41,848 bases of DNA from positions 1 to 41,848 of IMG/VR virus record IMGVR_UViG_3300035698_010703; one strand, 5' to 3'. This DNA comes from a virus. Each line of letters starts with the position of its first letter. The stretch's first letter is position 1. Shown here piece after piece: positions 25,583 through 34,910 of the stretch. A program made the translations under genes and the position numbers. A model generated the notes under the pieces. It had not been told where the DNA came from. It saw nothing but the letters and a program-made list of their open reading frames with translations, and ran no database searches.

Positions 25583-27531
25583 TGACCGAAGCCAGCATCG
25601 CTCCTTACTACCACCACAAGCTCGCCGATGGTCGCTGGTTAATCCCGAGAGACCCGGCCAAAAACCTGGAGTGGCGTATCCGCTGCCGGGAGCGGGCGAT
25701 GGAGGATTCCAGATTTCAGGACGCTTTATGGAAGATGTGCATGGAAGACGTTCTCGCGTTTATGTCGTTTTGCTGCTACGGATATGATCCACGCGCCGCT
25801 GTCAAGGTCGTCCCATTCATTCCACTTCCACATCAGGAAGCAGTGTTCTTCGGGATGGACAAGGCGATTGACGACGCGACGAACGAACAGAAGGCCATCA
25901 CGGTCATTCTAGACAAGGCCAGGGCTCAGGGCGGCACGTTTGGCTATTTGTGGATCGATCTTCGGAGGTGGCTGCGCGATAAGATGTTTTCGGCGGGATT
26001 CGTGACACGAAACGAAACCTTGGTTGACAGCAAGACGGACTCGAACACCGTCTTGTGGAAGATTCAATGGGCGATTGACAGGCTGCCTGTCTGGATGCAG
26101 CCCAAGTACGAAAGGAATCTGGGGCAGCACACGTTTCTCAACAAGGATATCGGTTCGCTGTTGCGTGGTTATGCGGCCGGGCAGGACGTGGCGGCCGGCG
26201 GGCGATCCACGGTTTTCACCTGTGATGAATTTGGTGCCAAGGACTTCATCGCAGCAGGCAAGGACGAGGAGGTAATGGCCGCGCTCCATGATGTGTCTGA
26301 CGTTATCCGTCTTGTCTCGGCAAGATATGCGGACCAAGGCGTCTTTCACGAAGCGTGCGAAGATCCCGACATCAAACAGTCGCCCTATTACTTCGTCCTT
26401 GATTGGTGTGATCATCCTTTGCACGGGAAGCACTCCTACGTGGTTACGGACGGGAAGCCTACGGCGAGGAAGCCTGAAGACCAAGAGGCGGTCGATAAGT
26501 ATCACGCAGAGAACCCCAAGCTTCAAGCGAGGCTGGAGCGGAATGGGTTCAAGTTCAAGGGGCCGGTTCGGTCCCCATGGTACGACATGCGATGCTTGAG
26601 GCCGACCGCCACCCCTCGGCTCATTGCCAGCCAGTTGGACAGGAACCCTCGCGGCGCAGTCGGCAAATGCTTCCCGGTCGACCTTCTCGATCGGATGAAA
26701 CTCGATCACTGCAAGCCGCCTGTGTGGCAGGGCACCCCGGTGTTCGACTCGGAAACGCTCACCTTGAAGGGACTGGTCACCCGGGCGGACGGCCCGTTGA
26801 AGTTATGGTTCAGGCCGGGAATCGACAACACGCCTCCGCTGGGACCGTTCACGGCTGGCTGCGATATTGCCTCAGGCGGAGTGTCGGACTACGCGACCAA
26901 CTCCACGATGTCGGTGCTGGACGACCGGACGGGCGAGCAGGTGCTGGAGTACGCCATCAAGGGGCTGGAGCCTCGTCCGTTCGCTCGCAGGGTGGTTGGG
27001 CTGTGCATCTGGCTCCGTAACGCCCTGCTGGGCTGGGAGGACTCGGGGGTATCTGGAGGTTTCGCCAAGGAGGTCATGGAGGTCGTTTATTACGGAAATG
27101 TGTTCTTTCGTGACGTGATACAGCTTGGGTCACAGAAGAAAAGCCGTAAACCTGGCTGGCCGTGTCGCGATGCTGATAAGGCCGATATGTTCGAGCAGAT
27201 GGCCCTGGCGATGGAGACTGACCGCTTCATTCCCCGGTCGGAAGAGATGATAACGGAGTGCGGGGAGTATGAGTGGGACGGTGACAAAATCGTCCACGCA
27301 CCCACGAAAAACAGGGGTGTAACGGGCAAAAACCACGCGGATCGATCCATTGCTGCCGGTGGCTGCTGGCAGGTATTCTCGACAGACAATGCGGGGAATA
27401 GCCTTGACACGAGTGAGGAAAACAGCACAATACCGGAGTATGGGAGCTTTTTGTGGAGGGAGCAGCAAGAGCAAGGTCGTGCGAAAATAGGAAGTCCGAG
27501 GTTTGGGATAAGGGATGTGGTTGAGTGGTGA
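25582..27531 (+). CDS. terL: Terminase large subunit
   Basis: The 649-residue protein packages DNA into the prohead. The ATPase part has PLPHQEAVFFGMD, a divergent Walker A region KARAQGGTFG (112-121), and a Walker B VFTCDEFG (about 210-217). The nuclease part has GCDIASGGVSDYAT (about 426), WEDSGVSGG (about 485) and HADRSIAAGG (about 585), giving the acidic triad of RNase H-like terminase nucleases. The Walker A lacks the usual GKS/GKT but similar R/K-rich loops occur in other terminases. The start lies on a TAATG junction. Confidence 0.9.
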   Translation: MTEASIAPYYHHKLADGRWLIPRDPAKNLEWRIRCRERAMEDSRFQDALWKMCMEDVLAFMSFCCYGYDPRAAVKVVPFIPLPHQEAVFFGMDKAIDDATNEQKAITVILDKARAQGGTFGYLWIDLRRWLRDKMFSAGFVTRNETLVDSKTDSNTVLWKIQWAIDRLPVWMQPKYERNLGQHTFLNKDIGSLLRGYAAGQDVAAGGRSTVFTCDEFGAKDFIAAGKDEEVMAALHDVSDVIRLVSARYADQGVFHEACEDPDIKQSPYYFVLDWCDHPLHGKHSYVVTDGKPTARKPEDQEAVDKYHAENPKLQARLERNGFKFKGPVRSPWYDMRCLRPTATPRLIASQLDRNPRGAVGKCFPVDLLDRMKLDHCKPPVWQGTPVFDSETLTLKGLVTRADGPLKLWFRPGIDNTPPLGPFTAGCDIASGGVSDYATNSTMSVLDDRTGEQVLEYAIKGLEPRPFARRVVGLCIWLRNALLGWEDSGVSGGFAKEVMEVVYYGNVFFRDVIQLGSQKKSRKPGWPCRDADKADMFEQMALAMETDRFIPRSEEMITECGEYEWDGDKIVHAPTKNRGVTGKNHADRSIAAGGCWQVFSTDNAGNSLDTSEENSTIPEYGSFLWREQQEQGRAKIGSPRFGIRDVVEW

Positions 27532-27686
27532 TCGTTTTGCGGGGTTTATACCCAAGTGACTCCAACGCAGCCGCGTGAGGCGTGCCCGGGGTCTACGGCG
27601 CAGGGCTCGACCCTGCCGATGAATACGCAAGCGGCCCACTCAGTCCGTCCTACCATTTCAGAGGTTAAACCTGAAGGGAATGTTTA
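27532..27686 (+). other. Short intergenic region after terminase
   Basis: There is no convincing gene in 155 bases. It contains a hairpin GCAGGG-CTCGA-CCCTGC at about 27601-27617 and the palindrome AGGTTAAACCT just upstream of the next gene. Confidence 0.5.
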
Positions 27687-27881
27687 ATGATGGCAGAGTC
27701 GATCGAGGCGTTGACTGACGCGAAAATGCAAATCGTACTGAACCTGCTTCGCACTAACAGCACGGCAGATGAAGCGCTCAAGATCACACAAGCGGTCGTG
27801 AATCTAGCGAACGGAAGGAATCAGCTCCTTAACGCACCTCTGGAAGGAAGACCAACAAAGCCAAAGGGGGCCAGCGCCTAA
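27687..27881 (+). CDS. Small helical phage protein between terminase and portal
   Basis: The 64-residue protein (MMAESIEALTDAKMQIVLNL) is helical, with LKITQAVVNLANGRNQLL, and ends in a basic RPTKPKGASA. GAAGGGAATG precedes it. The ATG at 27690 is an equal choice. The function is unknown. Confidence 0.68.
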   Translation: MMAESIEALTDAKMQIVLNLLRTNSTADEALKITQAVVNLANGRNQLLNAPLEGRPTKPKGASA

Positions 27882-27945
27882 TCGGCGCTGCGCCAAAGGC
27901 TCAGGCGGATTGATCACCGCTAGATGCCCTTAACATCGCTGCCTT

Positions 27946-27988
27946 AAGGGGGCCGCGTCGAGAAAGACGCTGGCCTCCTTTTTCTTTT
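27946..27988 (+). terminator. Strong hairpin and U-tract directly before the portal gene
   Basis: GGCC-GCGTC pairs with GACGC-T-GGCC around GAGAAA with one bulged T, and is followed by TCCTTTTTCTTTT. It ends ten bases before the portal ATG. Confidence 0.7.
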
Positions 27989-27997
27989 GGTACTGCG

Positions 27998-29785
27998 ATG
28001 ATCGACCTTAGTAACGACGAAAAGCGCGGGCGGCTCTTGAAGGCCATTGAGGCATCGCGCGCCGACCTTGAGAAGTATCGTCGCGTGCGGAAGCTGATGG
28101 TCGAGCAATACTGCGGATCGTGGTACGACACCACGACACCGCAGGACGACGGCAAGATTCTGGTAAACCTACTGAACCAGACCGCCCGTATCTACACGAT
28201 AGCCTTGGCCGCGAACAACCCGCAAGTTCTGGTCTCGACCCCGCAAACGGAATCGCTGCCGTTCGCTCGCCGGTTTGAGGTCAATCTGAACAAGCTGATC
28301 TCCGACATGGCCTTAGACAAGACGTTCCGAGCTATTGTCTTGGACGCCTTTTTCTGCATCGGCTGTGGCGTGGTGATGATGCGCGACACCGACACCAGAT
28401 TCCACGGGCTCTTGGAATCCGAGGAAGACGTATGGCTCGATCCCGGTGAACCGTGGCTAAACCGAGTTTCCTTGGATGACCTGATTGTGGACATGCCCGC
28501 CAAGGAACTGTCCAAGATGCGGTACTGCGGTCACCGCTACCGGGCGGATTACGAGAAGGTCATGGATGAGCCGGGATACAACAAGAAGGTTAAAGACAAG
28601 CTCAAGCCAACCGGCCGAGAAGCATTTGACAGCACGGGAGCCACGCGGGAAATAGGACTCGATCAATCCGAAGACGATGATCTGAAGGATATGGTCTGGC
28701 TTCAGGACGTGTGGATCGCGGAGAATAAGTCGATTGTCACGATGCCGTGCGAGCAGGACTTGGAGCCGCTGATTGAACGTGAATGGGTGGGCTCTCAGGC
28801 TGGGCCGTACAAGTTCCTGTCGTTAGGGGACGTGCCGGATCGCATCGTCCCCGCCTCTCCAGCCACCAACCTGTTCGGAATGCACCTACAGCAGAATCGC
28901 CTGCACACTCGGATGGAAGCGGATTCCGACGCACACCGCGTCACGAACGTCTATCCTCCGGGCATGGAGGACGATGCACAAAAACTGCGTACCGCAGAAC
29001 GAAACGGGTGGTATCGCGCCAAGAGCCCCGAGCAAATCAAGCAGTTCGAGACGGGCGGCATCGACCAGCGAGATATGGCGATGGCGACGTTCCTCCAGGA
29101 CGAATACGACCGCTTCGCTGGCAACCTCCAGGCGATGGGCGGTCTAGGGGCGCAGTCCGCAACCGTTGGTCAAGAAGAAATGATCCACGGGCAGGTGTCC
29201 AAGAATGTCGCCGATATGCGGATGAGCGTGGTGTCGTTTGCGTCAGAGTGCATTCTCGATCTTGGACGACTGATGTGGGAGGACCAGACGCTTGAACTTC
29301 AATCGTCGGTCCCCGTGGGTAATAGCGGCATTGAGGTCGCTTCCAATTGGACTCCCGAGAACCGCATGGGTGACTTCGAGGACTACGAGTTCCGAGTGGA
29401 ACCGTACTCGATGGTCTTCAAGACGCCCGAACAGAAGTTACAAGAGCTATTTCAGGTGTTGCGAGAGCTTGCACCTCTCTGGCCAATGTTCCAGGAGTCC
29501 GGGGCGTCAATGGACGCGGAGGCCATAGTAGACGAAATTGCCCGACTGAAGAATCGGCCAGAGTTCAAGCGGTTCATCACGTTTGCCAACCCGGCCGAAA
29601 TGCTCGGTGGCGACCAGAACACAGTCAGGCAGTCGCCCGTCACGTCCAGGGAGACGGTTCGGAAGAATGTCGGAACTGGCGGGACCAAAGAGGCACGCAG
29701 TAACGCGATGATCCAGACCCTCATGGGAGGCAAACCCCAGGTCAACTCCCAGCAAGCAGCGATGCTAGGAAGGCCGCCAGCATGA
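27998..29785 (+). CDS. Portal protein
   Basis: The 595-residue protein (MIDLSNDEKRGRLLKAIEAS) has RVRKLMVEQYCGSWYDTTT, NLLNQTARIYTIALAANNPQ, FRAIVLDAFFCIGCGVVMMR, a middle part with DEYDRFAGNLQAMGGLGAQS, and a Glu/Arg-rich C-terminus. Size, position after terminase and the order of helical segments fit a podovirus portal, the 12-subunit ring for DNA entry. No ribosome site is visible between the terminator hairpin and the ATG. It overlaps the next gene by four bases. Confidence 0.85.
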   Translation: MIDLSNDEKRGRLLKAIEASRADLEKYRRVRKLMVEQYCGSWYDTTTPQDDGKILVNLLNQTARIYTIALAANNPQVLVSTPQTESLPFARRFEVNLNKLISDMALDKTFRAIVLDAFFCIGCGVVMMRDTDTRFHGLLESEEDVWLDPGEPWLNRVSLDDLIVDMPAKELSKMRYCGHRYRADYEKVMDEPGYNKKVKDKLKPTGREAFDSTGATREIGLDQSEDDDLKDMVWLQDVWIAENKSIVTMPCEQDLEPLIEREWVGSQAGPYKFLSLGDVPDRIVPASPATNLFGMHLQQNRLHTRMEADSDAHRVTNVYPPGMEDDAQKLRTAERNGWYRAKSPEQIKQFETGGIDQRDMAMATFLQDEYDRFAGNLQAMGGLGAQSATVGQEEMIHGQVSKNVADMRMSVVSFASECILDLGRLMWEDQTLELQSSVPVGNSGIEVASNWTPENRMGDFEDYEFRVEPYSMVFKTPEQKLQELFQVLRELAPLWPMFQESGASMDAEAIVDEIARLKNRPEFKRFITFANPAEMLGGDQNTVRQSPVTSRETVRKNVGTGGTKEARSNAMIQTLMGGKPQVNSQQAAMLGRPPA

Positions 29786-29988
29786 GAGAAGTCCGGCTAA
29801 ATCTATACGTGAAAGACGGCGTGTTGAAAGTGGAAGTGAATGGAATTGACCGAGAAAACAGGCTCTATGAATCCCTGAACCCGGACGGCACTTGGCGGAC
29901 GGCCAGCCTTTATCACTTAGGCCCTGATCGTGGGTTTGTGGTTTCGCAAAACCAAACTCAAGACATTGTGGGGCAACTTACGCCATGA
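29782..29988 (+). CDS. Small phage protein after portal
   Basis: The 68-residue protein (MREVRLNLYVKDGVLKVEVN) is coupled to the portal by an ATGA overlap and to the next gene in the same way. It is beta-rich with RLYESLNPDGTW. The function is unknown. Confidence 0.7.
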   Translation: MREVRLNLYVKDGVLKVEVNGIDRENRLYESLNPDGTWRTASLYHLGPDRGFVVSQNQTQDIVGQLTP

Positions 29989-30311
29989 GAAAAGCACCAG
30001 CACACTTGCGGTCGACACTATTTCTGCCGAGGATCGCGACAGCCTGCCGCGCGAACAAACCGCGGGTGTCCGAGTCAATGGGTATGCTCCCGAACCAAGT
30101 CCCCGCTGAGCGGGGGAAGCTCCAGGAGTTGAAAGACAAAGGCGAGTTGACCGGCGTAGACATTCGCGACGACGGTGCGGTCGAGTACACCTGTAACGGC
30201 GAGCAGGGTGCCCGTGGCTGGCAACGGTATCGCGGAAATAAGGTCAATTACGACGGTTCGTACAGTGATACATATACGCCAGACGATCGTTTTGGCACCA
30301 AACCAGAGTAA
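29985..30311 (+). CDS. Conserved phage head-module protein
   Basis: This 108-residue protein has an Arg-rich start, then RVSESMGMLPNQVPAERGKL, TGVDIRDDGAVEYTC and RYRGNKVNYDGSYSDTYTP. The SExxAVHPDQ...GVxxxxxxDG...DGGYSD layout is one I know from head modules of many phages, always uncharacterised. It sits between portal and scaffold. Confidence 0.72.
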   Translation: MRKAPAHLRSTLFLPRIATACRANKPRVSESMGMLPNQVPAERGKLQELKDKGELTGVDIRDDGAVEYTCNGEQGARGWQRYRGNKVNYDGSYSDTYTPDDRFGTKPE

Positions 30312-30326
30312 TTGGAGATTGACTCG

Positions 30327-31337
30327 ATGGCAATAGAAGTGCTTGATGACATCACAGCGGAAAGCAGCAAAGAGGAAGTCACTGCTTACGCTGAACAGGT
30401 GGCGACGGAAGTGGAAGAAGAACGCGCGGGCGAGCGAAAGGGCGACGCGCAGATCACTTCCGAACTCTCCGGTCAACCTGAGAACAACGAAACACCTGTC
30501 GAGACAGAGTCCGACAGCAAAACCGCTAGCGTCGAAACCGACGAGAGCGAGGATACCGGCAACGAAGGCGTGTCCTGGTTGGATGACGGCCTGAAAGCCG
30601 AGATGGCCGCGATTGGCTTCGATGAATCGGAACTTGCCGATTTCGCCAGCCGCGAAGAATTTGAGCGGGCACTGAGACTTTTCGACAAGAGCGCATTGGA
30701 TGCTGGCCGCAAGGCAATGGCCGAAAGCGAAGATGACAAAGGCCAGGCGCGCGACACAAAAGGCAAGTTTGAAAAGGCACCGGAGCCCACGGTCGACCAA
30801 AGTCCCGATACCGGGACAACGGACGGCAAGTACGAGATCACGTTGACCAATGAGGAACTGTGGGACGAGGACGTTGCAGAGGGAGTCAAGGAAGTGGCTT
30901 CCGGTCTTCGCGACCATTTCGAGTCCCGCTTTGCTGCACTTGAAGCGCAGTTTGCCCAAGTGGGCGACGACGCCGAAGAACAGCGTTTCGACAGCCTTGT
31001 TGATTCCATGGGCCATGCCGACCTGTTTGGCAAGACCGACAAGGAGTCTCCCAAGCAGCTTCAGCGGCGAGAGGATCTGGCGGTTGCAGTGAAAGCCCAG
31101 CAGATCGGCCTGGAGCAGTTGGGACGCCCAACGGAAATGACCGAGTCGTTAATCAACCGCGTGTCCCGCATGGTGTTCGCGGAAGAGCTCGGCAAGAAAG
31201 ACCTTAAACAACGAACCCGGAAGATTACCAGGCAGAGCAACGGCCGCCAGGGCGGCGGGGACACCCGGCCGCAAGACCCTCGGGTCACCCCGAGGGACGA
31301 GGCTGATCAGCTCTACAGGGAAATGGACCGAAACTAA
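30327..31337 (+). CDS. Scaffolding-like protein
   Basis: The protein (MAIEVLDDITAESSKEEVTA) has 336 residues, starting at 30327 with GGAG nine bases before; a TTG at 30312 is the alternative. It is strongly acidic in the first 180 residues (VEEERAGERKGDAQITSELS, VETDESEDTGNEGV), then helical (ASGLRDHFESRFAALEAQFA), and ends in a basic tail (KKDLKQRTRKITRQSNGRQG). An acidic disordered half with a basic C-terminal end, placed between portal and capsid genes, is the usual form of an internal scaffold. Confidence 0.72.
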   Translation: MAIEVLDDITAESSKEEVTAYAEQVATEVEEERAGERKGDAQITSELSGQPENNETPVETESDSKTASVETDESEDTGNEGVSWLDDGLKAEMAAIGFDESELADFASREEFERALRLFDKSALDAGRKAMAESEDDKGQARDTKGKFEKAPEPTVDQSPDTGTTDGKYEITLTNEELWDEDVAEGVKEVASGLRDHFESRFAALEAQFAQVGDDAEEQRFDSLVDSMGHADLFGKTDKESPKQLQRREDLAVAVKAQQIGLEQLGRPTEMTESLINRVSRMVFAEELGKKDLKQRTRKITRQSNGRQGGGDTRPQDPRVTPRDEADQLYREMDRN

Positions 31338-31353
31338 ATAAAGGAGTGGCCAC

Positions 31354-32472
31354 ATGGCACTCGGCATTGAACAAATTGACGATTTCGTTGCTGGTATCCA
31401 CCAGAAGTTTACTGGTGAAGATCGCCTGGCAGCGCAGGACATTTCCCTGCCGCTGCAAGAGTACAAGTACGCATCGCGCCTCTTCTCGGGGAACCTCAAG
31501 AAGGACGTGATGAGTACCTCGCAGTGCAAGTGGAAGATCAAGGTGGACACAAACGACAACTTCCAGGTTGTCGGACTGTACCACCGGGACTCTTCGGGTC
31601 GCGTGAACGTGCTCGAAGAAGGTGAGTTGAAGTGGGGGTTGACGACCAACAACTACCACTACGACATCGACGAAGAAATCTTCGCCACTGGCGGTCGGCA
31701 GATTTACGACTACATCGAGTCGCTTGAAGACGATTTGCTTACGTCGTTCTACAAGGGCATGGAAGACCTGATGTTTGGCCCTGGGCCGAGCAGCCCGACC
31801 CAAACCCCGTTCCCGCCGGTTTCGCTGCTATGGTGGATTACCGCCACGGACGACAGCACGACCGAGAACAACTCGGAGGAAGGGTTCGACGGTTACGAGC
31901 CTCTTGGCTGGGGATCGAACGGCGTAGGCGGGATTTCCTGCTCGACTTACGATCAGTGGCGAAATCGCACGTTCCCGTACACGAAGGTCGATCGTGCGGA
32001 CTTCGTGGAGAAGACCATCAACTCGATGGACCTTTGCCTGTTCTCTCCGCCGGTTCAGCGACCAGACATCGTGGATCAGAAGCGGCACGACTGGGAGTTG
32101 CTGACCACTCACAGTCGGCTGGCGCAAGCGCGTCAACTGTTGCAACTGGGCAACGACAATATCGGCGACGATATGGCGGCGCACAGCGGCACGGTCTACA
32201 TCCGTGGCGTCCCGCTGACCTGGGTTCCCGCCTGGACGAATGCCGCCAGTGCAAGCGCTCGTACGGATGGGATCATCACGGGTGTGAACTGGGCGACGTT
32301 CAGGGCACACTACGCCCCGGGCCGCGTCATGCGGAAGCGGAAGGCGTTCCAGCACCCCGACATGAGTAACGTCCGCGTGCGGTGCATGGACGACTCAGTG
32401 CAAATCGTGTGCTACAACCGCCGGGGGAACTTCCGGGGTTACTGCACGGAAACTGTCACGGAGACCGCGTAG
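31354..32472 (+). CDS. Major capsid protein
   Basis: This 372-residue protein follows AAAGGAGTGGCCAC and the scaffold gene. It begins MALGIEQIDDFVAGIHQKFT and has SLPLQEYKYASRLFSGNLKK, WKIKVDTNDNFQVVGLYHR, LLTSFYKGMEDLMFGPGPSS, RGVPLTWVPAWTN and MRKRKAFQHPDMSNVRVRCM. The length and position fit a HK97-fold capsid protein. The C-terminal segment YNRRGNFRGYCTET is typical of a related set of uncharacterised phage capsid proteins that I know. A terminator follows. Confidence 0.8.
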   Translation: MALGIEQIDDFVAGIHQKFTGEDRLAAQDISLPLQEYKYASRLFSGNLKKDVMSTSQCKWKIKVDTNDNFQVVGLYHRDSSGRVNVLEEGELKWGLTTNNYHYDIDEEIFATGGRQIYDYIESLEDDLLTSFYKGMEDLMFGPGPSSPTQTPFPPVSLLWWITATDDSTTENNSEEGFDGYEPLGWGSNGVGGISCSTYDQWRNRTFPYTKVDRADFVEKTINSMDLCLFSPPVQRPDIVDQKRHDWELLTTHSRLAQARQLLQLGNDNIGDDMAAHSGTVYIRGVPLTWVPAWTNAASASARTDGIITGVNWATFRAHYAPGRVMRKRKAFQHPDMSNVRVRCMDDSVQIVCYNRRGNFRGYCTETVTETA

Positions 32473-32494
32473 CCTCCTGTTGAAAGCGTCGCAC

Positions 32495-32527
32495 GGGGGC
32501 AGCGACCAAAAATAGGAGCCCCCTTTT
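32495..32527 (+). terminator. Intrinsic terminator after capsid gene
   Basis: GGGGGC and GCCCCC enclose a 17-base A-rich loop and are followed by TTTTATTT. It lies 22 bases after the stop and may lower expression of the genes behind it. Confidence 0.8.
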
Positions 32528-32611
32528 ATTTCACGCTGCGTAGCAGCACATTCAGGGACAGTACCCACCCTTAGCTGGGAAACCTCCCACTTTTTCAGAA
32601 AGAGTGCGACA

Positions 32612-33466
32612 ATGAACACTTACTTTGAAGACATGTCGACAAGATTGTTCTCGCCCAGGGTATGGGCCGGATTTGCGGCTCCGACGGCATTTGGGCCGAA
32701 CGGCAACAGCGCGACAGGGGCCAGCGGAAATCCCGCCTTCGGGTTTTTCGACGACTTCCTGACCTTTCCCGAGACCACTCTGGTCGGGCCGTACGCGAAC
32801 CTCGTTACTGCGGCTGGCACTTTGTCGAAGGTCGCGGATACGGCAGCGGCAAAGGGAGTCCTGAGTGCCACCCTCGTTGGAGACACGCAGGAAGACGAGA
32901 ATGTGCTCAAGTGGGGGTCGACGTTGTCTGCGCCGTTCTATCTCGGCGACCACGACCTTGCGTTCGAGGCCTGCCTCTCGATGTCGGCAATCACCGCAGC
33001 CAAATGGAACCTCGCCGCTGGCTTGGGTCAGGCCGACATGATTACGACGGACCTGCTGTTCACCGACGGTGACATCCTGGCAGACAAGAACTTCTGCGGG
33101 TTCGTCTCGCTGGTCGGAGAAGCTGGCGTCTTTGACGGTGCCTACAAGGCGGACGGCCAGACGTACCAGGACGGTGCAGTCAAGACGAAGCTGAACGCCC
33201 TAGCGACGTTCACGGCGGATGTCACGGTGTACAAGAAGCTCGGCATTCGCTATCGGGCTCATCCGCGGACGCTTGAGTTTTACGTGGATGGCGTGATGCC
33301 CGGAGGGCAGACCACACCGGCTCGCCTGACGGCAACGGAGATCGCCGCCGTCACGTTCCCGAACGACTCGTTCCTGGCCCCCTTCATTGGGTTCAAGGAC
33401 AGTGCCGGGAATGCAGCCTTGAACGCGCAGGTTGACTGGTGGGCCTGCGCCCAGTACGAGGCCTAG
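32612..33466 (+). CDS. Virion decoration or head-fibre-like protein
   Basis: The 284-residue protein (MNTYFEDMSTRLFSPRVWAG) has AFGFFDDFLTFPETTLVGPY, LVGDTQEDENVLKWGSTLSA, LAFEACLSMSAITAAKWNLA, KLGIRYRAHPRTLEFYVDGV and DSFLAPFIGFKDSAGNAALN. The strand pattern with a single long beta sandwich resembles lectin-like folds in phage decoration proteins. It follows the capsid gene, so a head-bound role is likely. This is inferred from position and fold impression. Confidence 0.6.
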   Translation: MNTYFEDMSTRLFSPRVWAGFAAPTAFGPNGNSATGASGNPAFGFFDDFLTFPETTLVGPYANLVTAAGTLSKVADTAAAKGVLSATLVGDTQEDENVLKWGSTLSAPFYLGDHDLAFEACLSMSAITAAKWNLAAGLGQADMITTDLLFTDGDILADKNFCGFVSLVGEAGVFDGAYKADGQTYQDGAVKTKLNALATFTADVTVYKKLGIRYRAHPRTLEFYVDGVMPGGQTTPARLTATEIAAVTFPNDSFLAPFIGFKDSAGNAALNAQVDWWACAQYEA

Positions 33467-33475
33467 GCAGGATCA

Positions 33476-33510
33476 CCGGGGGCGGGTTCGCCCGCCCCCG
33501 GCCCTCTTTT
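33476..33510 (+). terminator. Very strong intrinsic terminator
   Basis: CCGGGGGCGGG-TTCG-CCCGCCCCCGG is a perfect 11-bp stem with a UUCG tetraloop, followed by CCCTCTTTT. It separates the head genes from the adaptor and tail genes. Confidence 0.9.
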
Positions 33511-33525
33511 GGGAGGCGTTGACTA

Positions 33526-34485
33526 ATGGCTGATCCAGCCGCTATGACGGCCAGTTTTACAAGCCTTCTCGAAAGGGTTGGTCGCTTTCTGTTCGGGCAG
33601 CGATCTGGCCATGACGACAGTGAAACCGCCGACATCGAAGACTGCATCAGGGACGGGCTGCGTAGGGTCTACGCCGCGCATGACTGGTCCTTCTTTCGAC
33701 CAGTGGAAGACGTAACGACAACGGCCCCTTACGCGACCGGCACCATTGAAGTGATCGATGGCGTAGTGACGCTGACGACCGGGACGTTTCCCTCGTGGGC
33801 GGCAGCCGGGTTACTGAAGGCGGACAGCAGCTACTACTCCGTCGCCAGCCGAGACGGGGACGCGCAGATTACGCTAGACGACACAACGGTGGATATTGAC
33901 GCGGCAACAACCTACGAGTTGGGGCGTCCAGAGATTCCGATGCCCACGGCGTTCGAGGCAGTAGCCAACGACAGCGACCTGTCCTACTATCCGGGGCAGG
34001 ACGACTTGTACCCGTCAGTGCGAATGCGGCACGACCAAACGATTCGGGCGGCGCAGCAGGACGATCCGTACTACGATCGGCCGAGATTCTATTCAGTCAG
34101 GGCAGTCGAGTTCGACCCAACCGTTGGATCAAGGAAGGTACTCGCGTTTTACCCAACGCCTGACGCGGCTTACGTGCTGCGAGTGCCGATGATACTTCGC
34201 CCAGTGTTCATCGACGCGGACAACCAGTATCCCGTGGGGGGCGAAACGCTTTCGGCGGTCATCCTGGAGGCGTGTCTTTCGGCAGCGGAGCAGAACCTAG
34301 ATGAAATAGAGGGCGTTCACGAGAAGCGGCTACTGGAGTTACTTCCAGTGGCAATACGGGCGGACCAGGAACGTAGTTCGCCAACCAGTCTTGGTCCAGA
34401 TGCACCGCGTGGGCGTGCCATGTCGGACTCATTGCTTCGGAGCGCTAGGCTCGGGGCAATTAGCTTAGGAGGAGAAACATTATGA
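33526..34485 (+). CDS. Head-to-tail adaptor protein
   Basis: This 319-residue protein (MADPAAMTASFTSLLERVGR) has DIEDCIRDGLRRVYAAHDWS, EVIDGVVTLTTGTFPSWAAA, YYSVASRDGDAQITLDDTTV, a middle part with PRFYSVRAVEFDPT, and a helical end (VILEACLSAAEQNLDEIEGV). The pattern of an N-terminal helix bundle ending in W, then a beta domain with TGTFPSWA, fits adaptor/tail-completion proteins of podoviruses. It overlaps the next gene by four bases. Confidence 0.75.
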   Translation: MADPAAMTASFTSLLERVGRFLFGQRSGHDDSETADIEDCIRDGLRRVYAAHDWSFFRPVEDVTTTAPYATGTIEVIDGVVTLTTGTFPSWAAAGLLKADSSYYSVASRDGDAQITLDDTTVDIDAATTYELGRPEIPMPTAFEAVANDSDLSYYPGQDDLYPSVRMRHDQTIRAAQQDDPYYDRPRFYSVRAVEFDPTVGSRKVLAFYPTPDAAYVLRVPMILRPVFIDADNQYPVGGETLSAVILEACLSAAEQNLDEIEGVHEKRLLELLPVAIRADQERSSPTSLGPDAPRGRAMSDSLLRSARLGAISLGGETL

Positions 34486-34847
34486 TTCAAACTATTTCAA
34501 AGACCTTTACCGGCAACGGGACGAACACTATCGGCTCAAACATTCACGGCAGGATTCTCGCCGTGAAGGCAGTAGCGGATTCCAACGTCACCAACAGCTG
34601 GGACTTAACCCTTACGGGCGCGACTACTGGAATTCCAATTCTAGTAGACGCCACGGTTTCCAATAACGCTACGACGTGGTGGCATGTACGGCAGTTGGCT
34701 ACCGATGGCGCTGACGGGTCGGCTGCTACGGATGCGTTCGTGGAAATACCGATAGCGAACGAAGCAATTACGTGCGTGGCGGCAAACGCCGGCACGACTG
34801 GTGAGATTACTGTCACGGTGATTTACGACACGAGTTCACCGTACTAA
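34482..34847 (+). CDS. Small beta-rich structural protein
   Basis: The 121-residue protein (MIQTISKTFTGNGTNTIGSN) follows TTAGGAGGAGAAAC. It is rich in Thr, Ala and Val with alternating strands (ITVTVIYDTSSPY at the end), as in phage decoration or tail-tube-side proteins. Its position between adaptor and tail genes supports a virion role. Confidence 0.65.
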   Translation: MIQTISKTFTGNGTNTIGSNIHGRILAVKAVADSNVTNSWDLTLTGATTGIPILVDATVSNNATTWWHVRQLATDGADGSAATDAFVEIPIANEAITCVAANAGTTGEITVTVIYDTSSPY

Positions 34848-34910
34848 GCGTGCGTTTACCTTTAGGGTCAAGGGACTCCCCCACACCCCACTTTCACAAG
34901 GAGTAGAGTA

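Noticed and set aside
25909-26709. Long antisense frame inside the terminase gene
   Set aside because: It is the shadow of a clear terminase and has no start context or family marks.
30075-31016. Long antisense frame opposite the scaffold gene, with hydrophobic stretches
   Set aside because: Acidic GAA/GAG-rich codons read backwards give Phe/Leu-rich shadows; the sense frame fits the head module.
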